This document shows positions 57,867 through 64,000 of a stretch of DNA of 64,000 nucleotides, in pieces. Numbering within the stretch: the first letter of the stretch is position 1; the number at the start of each line of letters is the position of its first letter. The stretch spans positions 2,170,501-2,234,500 of the forward strand of contig JAPWJW010000003.1 of assembly GCA_028283825.1 (NCBI GenBank). The letters are read 5' to 3'. Source of the stretch: Azospirillaceae bacterium (GTDB taxonomy: Bacteria; Pseudomonadota; Alphaproteobacteria; Azospirillales; Azospirillaceae). The notes under the pieces were generated by a model. The model saw only the letters and a list, made by a program, of their open reading frames with translations, was not told the origin of the DNA and ran no database searches. The position numbers were made by a program, and so were the translations under genes.

Positions 57867-57903
57867 GCTTTAGTCAGCCCGGACACGGGATGACGGATAA
57901 AAC

Positions 57904-58985
<1,082 letters not shown>

Positions 58986-58989
<4 letters not shown>

Positions 58990-59846
58990 GTGACCTGCTT
59001 CCCTTGAAGGACGTGCTGAAGGCGGCGGAGGTGCGGCTTGCCGCCGCCGGCTGCGCCAGCCCGCGCCTGGACGTGCGCCTGCTGGCGGAAGAGGCGCTGG
59101 GCTGGTCGCGCACCGTCCTGCTGCTGGAGGGCGACCGTCCGGTGCCACCGGGGGCCCAAGCGGCGCTGGCGGCCCTGGTGGAACGCCGGGCGGCGCGGGA
59201 ACCGGTATCCCGCATCCTGGGACGCCGCGAGTTCTGGAGCCTGGAGTTCCATCTGGCCCCCGACACGCTGGACCCTCGCCCCGACACCGAAACCCTGGTG
59301 GAAAGCGCCCTGCGCCACCTGCCGGACGGCGCCCATCCCCGGCGTCTGCTGGATCTGGGCACCGGCAGTGGCTGCATCCTGCTGGCGCTGTTGTCCGAAC
59401 TGCCCGGCGCCTGGGGCCTGGGCGTGGACATCGCCCCCGGTGCTGCCCATGCCGCCGTCGCCAACGCCCGGCGGCTGGGCTTCGCCGACCGCAGCGCCTT
59501 CCTGGTAGGCAGTTGGGTGGATGCGCTGGCCGTTGGCACCCGGTTCGACGCCATCCTGTCCAATCCGCCCTATATCCCGGCCGCCGATATCGAAGGGCTG
59601 GAGCCGGAGGTGCGGACCTTTGATCCCCGGCGGGCGCTGGATGGCGGGGCGGATGGCCTGGACCCCTATCGCCATCTGGCCCGGGTGGCGGGCGATCTGC
59701 TGGCCCCCGGCGGCATTATCGCGGTGGAGCATGGCGCGGGGCAGGGTGCGGAGGTTGCCCACCTGTTCGCGGATGCCGGCCTGATGGTCCGGGACCGGGT
59801 GGACGACCTGGCGGGGCACGACCGCGTGGTGGTCGCCGGCGCCTGA
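58986..59846 (+). CDS. prmC: Release factor glutamine N5-methyltransferase PrmC
   Basis: Methylates the Gln of the GGQ motif in release factors. 286 residues from a GTG at 58986 that overlaps the prfA stop. The N-terminal helical substrate-binding domain precedes the SAM domain ([34 protein letters not shown]) with the NPPY motif in [20 protein letters not shown]. Confidence 0.95.
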
Positions 59847-60186
59847 CGGGCCCTTTCGCCGGCGGATGCCGGTGGCGCGGGGCGGCTTATCCAAAAAAGA
59901 TGTTGGATTAGTGGGATACAGCGGTTAGGGTCGTTTTGCGTGGTGAAGGCCGAAGGGGCGACGCGCCAGGTCCTAAACGGGGAAAACCCTGGGGATGTGG
60001 CTAGCGTTCATGGGCCGATGATGAACACCACGGCATGCCAGTTTGCCCAGCATGGTCGATCCGGATGGTTCCCCCGATGACGGGAGTGGATTCCGGAATT
60101 CGGATGCGGCGGCGCGGATCGACAAGATCCGCCCCCTTTGGCTTTAGGCATGCATCGAACTCCAACGGGGCTAGAGCAGCAGTCGG
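59847..60186. other. Intergenic region before the DUF4167 gene
   Basis: 340 bp without a gene. No terminator with a T-run and no recognisable promoter or repeat stands out. Confidence 0.4.
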
Positions 60187-60657
60187 ATGAGACAGGGACC
60201 GAACTCCAGGCGTTCGCGTGGGCGCGGCAGTAACAATAGCGGTGGCAATGCCGGCGGTAACGGCGGCGGCGGCGGTAATGGCAATGCCGGGAACAATGGT
60301 GGCGGCAACCGCCGTCAGAACGTTCCCCTGCGCCACCAGAACTTTGACAGCAACGGCCCGGATGTCCGCATCCGTGGCAACGCCTTCCAGGTGCATGAAA
60401 AGTACCTGGCCCTGGCCCGCGACGCGCAGTCGTCCGGTGACCGGGTGGCGGCGGAAAACTACCTGCAGCATGCGGAGCACTACTTCCGTATCATCACCCA
60501 GATCAACGAGTCCGAGCAGCGGCAGCGGGGCGGTCCCGAGCCGCGCGGCGGTTACACCAACCAGTCGCAGCCTGGCTTCGAGGGCGAAGAGGGTGAGGCG
60601 GGGGATGAAGGTGAGCCTGACGGCACCGAAGACGAACGCGAGCCGATCAGCGCGTGA
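60187..60657 (+). CDS. DUF4167 domain-containing protein
   Basis: 156 residues. The first 45 are basic and Gly/Asn/Arg-rich (RRSRGRGSNN...GGNRR), likely disordered and RNA-binding in character. Then comes the conserved DUF4167 core (VRIRGNAFQVHEKYLALARDAQSSGDRVAAENYLQHAEHYFRIITQINE) and an acidic tail. In alphaproteobacteria this family typically sits downstream of prfA-prmC, as here. Function is not established. Confidence 0.9.
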   Translation: MRQGPNSRRSRGRGSNNSGGNAGGNGGGGGNGNAGNNGGGNRRQNVPLRHQNFDSNGPDVRIRGNAFQVHEKYLALARDAQSSGDRVAAENYLQHAEHYFRIITQINESEQRQRGGPEPRGGYTNQSQPGFEGEEGEAGDEGEPDGTEDEREPISA

Positions 60658-60663
60658 TAGGAG

Positions 60664-60698
60664 AAAAAGCCCCGCCCCCACAGGTCGGGGCTTTTTTT
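60664..60698 (+). terminator. Intrinsic terminator after the DUF4167 gene
   Basis: AAAAAGCCCCG pairs with CGGGGCTTTTTTT around a C-rich loop and ends in a run of seven T. Confidence 0.9.
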
Positions 60699-60706
60699 GT
60701 ATGTTT

Positions 60707-60784
60707 CCCCAGGCGGCGGGCGGGGTATCCGCCCGCTTGGGGCTTATCGCTTCACTCCAAACGGCCCCGATGCCCATGCCGCTG
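60707..60784 (-). repeat. Dispersed structured intergenic repeat, copy 10 (shortened)
   Basis: Minus-strand copy: AGCGGCATGGG, then CGGGGCC, the third-stem region reduced, AAGCGATAAGCCCCAAGC and the stem GCGGGC-GGATA-CCCGC. The first hairpin's second arm and part of stem 3 are missing. Confidence 0.65.
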
Positions 60785-60884
60785 AATGCAGCGCTTGGGC
60801 GCCCGGGCTGACATAACCCCTATGCGGTGGGTGCGCGTGGCGGGCCTTGTCCGCGACAGGAGTGATCGTTATTCTGCGCCTCCG

Positions 60885-60923
60885 TGAAACAAAAAGACCC
60901 GCCGCATCGGGTTCGCTGTTTCA
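60885..60923. promoter_or_regulatory. Inverted repeat in the leuC leader
   Basis: TGAAACA (60885-60891) and TGTTTCA (60917-60923) are perfect arms, with inner ACCC / GGGT pairing. They lie 30 bp upstream of the leuC start. A tiny ORF (ATGTCGGTCGTATTAGAGTGA) follows, encoding MSVVLE. Possible leader or attenuator; unproven. Confidence 0.4.
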
Positions 60924-60952
60924 ATATGTCGGTCGTATTAGAGTGAAGATCC

Positions 60953-62362
60953 ATGGGCAAGCCGCGCACCCTCTATGACAAGATCTGGGACAGCCACGTC
61001 GTTCACCGGCAGGAGGACGGCACTTGCGTGCTCTACATCGATCTTCACCTCGTGCATGAGGTGACCAGCCCGCAGGCGTTTGAAGGCCTGCGCATGGCCG
61101 GCCGCAAGGTGCGCCGCCCGTCCGCCACCCTGGCCGTGGCCGACCACAACGTTCCCACCAGCCACGACCGCCTGGCCGGCATCAAGAACGAGGAAAGCCG
61201 CATCCAGGTGGAGCAGCTGGCCATCAACACCAAGGAATTCGGTGTTGAGTATTACGACATGTCTGACATCCGCCAGGGCATCGTCCATGTGGTGGGCCCG
61301 GAACAGGGCCTGACCCAGCCGGGCATGACCATCGTCTGCGGCGACAGCCACACGGCCACGCACGGTGCCTTCGGCGCCCTGGCCTTCGGCATCGGCACGT
61401 CGGACGTGGAACACACGCTGGCGACGCAGACCCTGTTGCTGAAGCCGTCCAAGAACATGCGCATTACGGTGGACGGCGAGCTGCCGCCTGGCGTGACCGC
61501 CAAGGACGTGGTGCTGGCCATCATCGGCAAGATCGGCACCGCCGGCGGCACCGGCCATGTCATCGAATTTGCCGGCTCCGTCATCCGTGGCCTGTCCATG
61601 GAAGGCCGCATGACCGTCTGCAACATGGCGATCGAGGCGGGGGCCCGCGCCGGCCTGATCGCCCCGGACGAGATCACGTTCGAATACCTGAAGGGTCGGG
61701 CGCACGCGCCCAAGGCCGGCACCTGGGAACAGGCCGTCAACTGGTGGAAGACCCTGCCGTCCGACGCCGACGCCGTCTACGACCGTGAGGTCGTGCTGAA
61801 GGCCGAGGATATCGCCCCCATGGTCACCTGGGGCACCAGCCCGCAGGACGTGCTGCCCATCACCGCCAGCGTGCCCGACCCGGCCGCCGAGGCGGATGAG
61901 CATCGCCGTGCCGCCATGCAGCGCTCCCTCAACTACATGGGCCTGACGGCCGGTACGCCGCTGAACGCCATCCCGGTGGACAAGGTCTTCATCGGCAGCT
62001 GCACCAACAGCCGCATCGAAGACCTGCGCGCCGCCGCCAAGGTGGTGGAAGGCCGTCATGTGAAGGACGGCATCTATGCCATGGTGGTCCCGGGCTCCGG
62101 CCTGGTGAAGGAACAGGCCGAGGCCGAGGGCCTGGACAAGGTGTTCGTGGCCGCCGGCTTCGATTGGCGTGAGCCCGGCTGCTCCATGTGCCTGGCCATG
62201 AACGATGACAAGCTGAAGCCCGGCGAGCGTTGCGCCAGCACCTCCAACCGCAATTTCGAGGGCCGCCAGGGTCCCGGCGGCCGCACCCATCTGGTCAGCC
62301 CGGAGATGGCCGCCGCCGCGGCCCTGACCGGAAAGCTGACGGACGTGCGTACGCTGAACTGA
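60953..62362 (+). CDS. leuC: 3-isopropylmalate dehydratase large subunit
   Basis: Second step of leucine biosynthesis, isomerising 2-isopropylmalate with LeuD. 469 residues. Fe-S ligands lie in [17 protein letters not shown] and [12 protein letters not shown]. The N-terminus [17 protein letters not shown] and [28 protein letters not shown] are typical. Unlike the usual leuCD arrangement, leuD is not next; the following gene is unrelated. A terminator follows. Confidence 0.96.
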   Translation: MGKPRTLYDKIWDSHVVHRQEDGTCVLYIDLHLVHEVTSPQAFEGLRMAGRKVRRPSATLAVADHNVPTSHDRLAGIKNEESRIQVEQLAINTKEFGVEYYDMSDIRQGIVHVVGPEQGLTQPGMTIVCGDSHTATHGAFGALAFGIGTSDVEHTLATQTLLLKPSKNMRITVDGELPPGVTAKDVVLAIIGKIGTAGGTGHVIEFAGSVIRGLSMEGRMTVCNMAIEAGARAGLIAPDEITFEYLKGRAHAPKAGTWEQAVNWWKTLPSDADAVYDREVVLKAEDIAPMVTWGTSPQDVLPITASVPDPAAEADEHRRAAMQRSLNYMGLTAGTPLNAIPVDKVFIGSCTNSRIEDLRAAAKVVEGRHVKDGIYAMVVPGSGLVKEQAEAEGLDKVFVAAGFDWREPGCSMCLAMNDDKLKPGERCASTSNRNFEGRQGPGGRTHLVSPEMAAAAALTGKLTDVRTLN

Positions 62363-62384
62363 GCGGTTTCCGGTTTTCGATGGC

Positions 62385-62423
62385 AACGGCGCGGCCCGTC
62401 CCGGGGTCGCGCCGTTGTTATTT
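62385..62423 (+). terminator. Intrinsic terminator of leuC
   Basis: AACGGCGCG pairs with CGCGCCGTT around a GCCCGTCCCGGGGT loop and is followed by GTTATTT. Confidence 0.7.
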
Positions 62424-62496
62424 GGGGGCGGCTCTTCACATCGCGCGGAAGCGGCCGCATGCTGTCCATCCTGTCGAAAAGAACGGGGAGGACGGC

Positions 62497-62952
62497 ATGG
62501 CTTCGGAAGGTTTCAGCGGCGGTTGCCAGTGTGGCGCCGTGCGGTACAGCAGCACCATGGCGGCGGAGGGCGTGCACCTCTGCCATTGCCGCATGTGCCA
62601 GCGGGCGGTGGGCAATCTCTTCGCCGCCCTGGCGGGCGTGCGGAAGGAGACGGTGACCTGGACCGGCCGGCCCAGCTTCTATGCCTCATCCTCGGTGGCG
62701 GAGAGGGGATTCTGCGCCCAGTGCGGCACGCCCCTGTCCTTCGCCTATCCCGACAGCGACTGGATGAGCTTCACCATCGGCAGCCTGGATGAGCCCGAGG
62801 CGGCGGTGCCGGAGGCGCAGTGCGGCGTGGAAAGCCGGCTGTCCTGGCTGGGCAAGCTGGACGGCCTGCCGGAGGAATACACTGACCCCACCAGCGATCG
62901 CTTGCGCGACATGGAGAGCCGGCAGGCTTCCAATGAAAAGATCCGCTTCTGA
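62497..62952 (+). CDS. GFA (glutathione-dependent formaldehyde-activating) family protein
   Basis: 151 residues from the ATG at 62497, preceded by GGGGAGGAC. Zinc-binding cysteines occur in the family pattern: GGCQCGAVRY, LCHCRMCQRAVGNLF and FCAQCGTPLSF. Members may act in formaldehyde or thiol chemistry, but most are uncharacterised. It is isolated after the leuC terminator and faces the brnA gene (convergent). Confidence 0.88.
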   Translation: MASEGFSGGCQCGAVRYSSTMAAEGVHLCHCRMCQRAVGNLFAALAGVRKETVTWTGRPSFYASSSVAERGFCAQCGTPLSFAYPDSDWMSFTIGSLDEPEAAVPEAQCGVESRLSWLGKLDGLPEEYTDPTSDRLRDMESRQASNEKIRF

Positions 62953-62964
62953 AAGAACCGCAGC

Positions 62965-63279
62965 TTAGCCGGTTTTCTTCCGCTCATAATCGACATACGA
63001 TCGAAGGATGTTATTGATCTGGGTCTGGTACCGTGGGCCCCTGGATTTCAGGAAATCAACGATATCCCGATCAAGCCGCATCGTGACCGGCACTTTACCC
63101 GCGTTATCCATGATCTTGGCTTCGGACATCCAGCTTTGATCGGCAAAGGGGGCCGCATCCGGGTCCGTCTTGATGGCGGCCCGGATATCGGCATCGCTTA
63201 GCGCGTCAAACTCCGTCCAATCCGTCTTCGCCTTGTGCTGCATATCGAGAGAGCGCCGTGTAATACGTTCGCTGCTCAT
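62965..63279 (-). CDS. brnA: BrnA-family antitoxin
   Basis: 104 residues from the ATG at 63279 (MSSERITRRSLDMQHKAKTDWTEFDALSDADIRAAIKTDPDAAPFADQ), followed by the ribbon-helix-helix-like C-terminus KVPVTMRLDRDIVDFLKSRGPRYQTQINNILRSYVDYERKK that should bind its own operator. The start lies inside the brnT coding sequence (74-base overlap), typical of coupled toxin-antitoxin genes. It neutralises BrnT. Confidence 0.85.
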   Translation of the reverse strand: MSSERITRRSLDMQHKAKTDWTEFDALSDADIRAAIKTDPDAAPFADQSWMSEAKIMDNAGKVPVTMRLDRDIVDFLKSRGPRYQTQINNILRSYVDYERKKTG

Positions 63280-63517
63280 GGCTATCCGCCTTCCATGCTG
63301 AAATGATACGACGAACGTCGCCGCGATCCGTGTAAACACAACACACGACCCGTCCATCAAAGGTTCCTAAAGCGATAAATCGGCTTTCGCCATAGTCATG
63401 TCGGTTGTCTTCCCACTCTAATGTAAATCGTAAAAAGATATGAATTGCATCTTCGAATTTAATTTTATGTTTTCGATAATTTAGAACAGCCTTTTTCTCA
63501 TCCCACTCGAATTCCAT
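63206..63517 (-). CDS. brnT: BrnT-family toxin (ribonuclease)
   Basis: 103 residues. MEFEWDEKKAVLNYRKHKIKFEDAIHIFL and SRFIALGTFDGRVVCCVYTDRGDVRRIISAWKADSHEQRTYYTALS are the BrnT signatures, including the RIISAWKADSHEQRTYY active-site segment. AAGGA lies about 9 bases before the start. The gene is AT-richer than its surroundings, a usual sign of horizontal acquisition. Upstream in the same direction is a 28-codon ORF (63498-63584). Confidence 0.88.
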   Translation of the reverse strand: MEFEWDEKKAVLNYRKHKIKFEDAIHIFLRFTLEWEDNRHDYGESRFIALGTFDGRVVCCVYTDRGDVRRIISAWKADSHEQRTYYTALSRYAAQGEDGLDGV

Positions 63518-63584
63518 AATTTTCAGTCCTTGTTGGCGCCTTGGCCAGAATCTCCTCTGGGCGGCACTGGATGGCTTGGGTCAT
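63498..63584 (-). CDS. Short ORF upstream of brnT (possible leader peptide)
   Basis: 28 codons (MTQAIQCRPEEILAKAPTRTENYGIRVG) with GGAGAG about 5 bases upstream, overlapping the brnT start by 20 bases in another frame. It may be chance; if real, it could couple translation to brnT. Confidence 0.25.
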   Translation of the reverse strand: MTQAIQCRPEEILAKAPTRTENYGIRVG

Positions 63585-63708
63585 GTCACTCTCCGTTCGA
63601 ATGGGGAAATGGACGATCCGGCAAGGCCGGAAGCCCTTGCCTCTATGGCTGATCTGAGCATAAGATGTGTACGTACAAAAGTAAATACGCCTGTTGGCGA
63701 ACGGGTCG

Positions 63709-64000
63709 TCACAGCCCCTCCACGGGGTTGGTGGCGGGGGCGAAGGGGTGGCCGGCGCGGATCGCATCCAGCCGCGCCTCATATTCCCGCAACGCCCAGT
63801 CGACGCTGGGGAAGGCCAGGTCGGTCCAGGGGATGTCGTCCCAGGCGAACAGCGCCACCTCCTGGCTTTCCGGGCCGGCGGCGATTTCCGGGTTCACCAG
63901 GCGGGCCAGGTAGATCAGTTGCACCTGGCTGATGCGGGGAATGTTGTAGACGGCCAGCAGGGGGCCGATGGCCAGGCGGGCGCCGGCCTCCTCCCACGCC
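63709..64000 (-). CDS. NUDIX hydrolase, C-terminal part (5' end outside window)
   Basis: The open frame continues past the window edge. The visible sequence AWEEAGARLAIGPLLAVYNIPRISQVQLIYLARLVNPEIAAGPESQEVALFAWDDIPWTDLAFPSVDWALREYEARLDAI includes the end of a Nudix box (WEEAGA) and the conserved downstream strand. Related proteins hydrolyse nucleoside diphosphate derivatives; substrate not inferable. It points left toward the BrnT/BrnA pair and ends about 120 bp from it. Confidence 0.85.
   Translation of the reverse strand, partial: AWEEAGARLAIGPLLAVYNIPRISQVQLIYLARLVNPEIAAGPESQEVALFAWDDIPWTDLAFPSVDWALREYEARLDAIRAGHPFAPATNPVEGL

Overview
The window is high-GC, densely packed chromosomal DNA from an alphaproteobacterium. 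It most resembles Rhodospirillales / Azospirillaceae (Azospirillum- or Nitrospirillum-like). The evidence is gene content and gene neighbourhoods typical of alphaproteobacteria: prfA-prmC-DUF4167, a rodZ-like gene before ispG, phoR/phoU/phoB, ubiE-ubiB, intracellular PHB depolymerase and an FzlA-like GST. I see no prophage, insertion sequence or CRISPR array. The genus is inference.

Layout. 1-10 kb: the end of an unknown gene, xerD, accA, asd, ubiB/ubiE, and a divergent AraC regulator / FAD monooxygenase / STAS-like cluster. 10-16 kb: phosphate control (phoB, phoU, phoR, with a Pho box before phoU) and the malic enzyme maeB. 16-21 kb: an ECF sigma factor, its probable anti-sigma factor, a CnrX/Spy-like periplasmic sensor, and a hybrid histidine kinase with a C-terminal Hpt domain. 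21-24 kb: two unrecognised coiled-coil / low-complexity genes, the first frameshifted. 24-31 kb: aconitase and a four-gene peptide-type ABC transporter without a binding protein. 31-38 kb: TerC, a second PhoU, tRNA-Thr(CGT), recQ, phaZ, a GNAT enzyme and the FzlA-like protein. 38-50 kb: envelope proteins, ubiG, lysC, a nitronate monooxygenase-type flavoprotein and ptsP (frameshifted). 50-55 kb: a GntR regulator and a gluconate 2-dehydrogenase-like three-subunit oxidase. 55-64 kb: rodZ, ispG, prfA, prmC, DUF4167, leuC, a GFA-family protein, a BrnT/BrnA toxin-antitoxin pair and a partial NUDIX hydrolase.

Most unusual feature. About ten intergenic copies of one roughly 130-bp element occur in both orientations, with sequence-variable but base-paired stems. 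Four stems show compensatory changes between copies, while the linkers and a GGAT loop stay constant. This looks like a mobile structured-RNA or REP/MITE-like family. Other unexplained structure includes an identical 14-bp palindrome before the ABC-transporter operon and before phaZ, tandem identical-stem hairpins in the maeB leader, a strong two-hairpin leader before terC, and two probable single-event frameshifts (an AC duplication and a G insertion). No tools were run; family assignments come from reading motifs.
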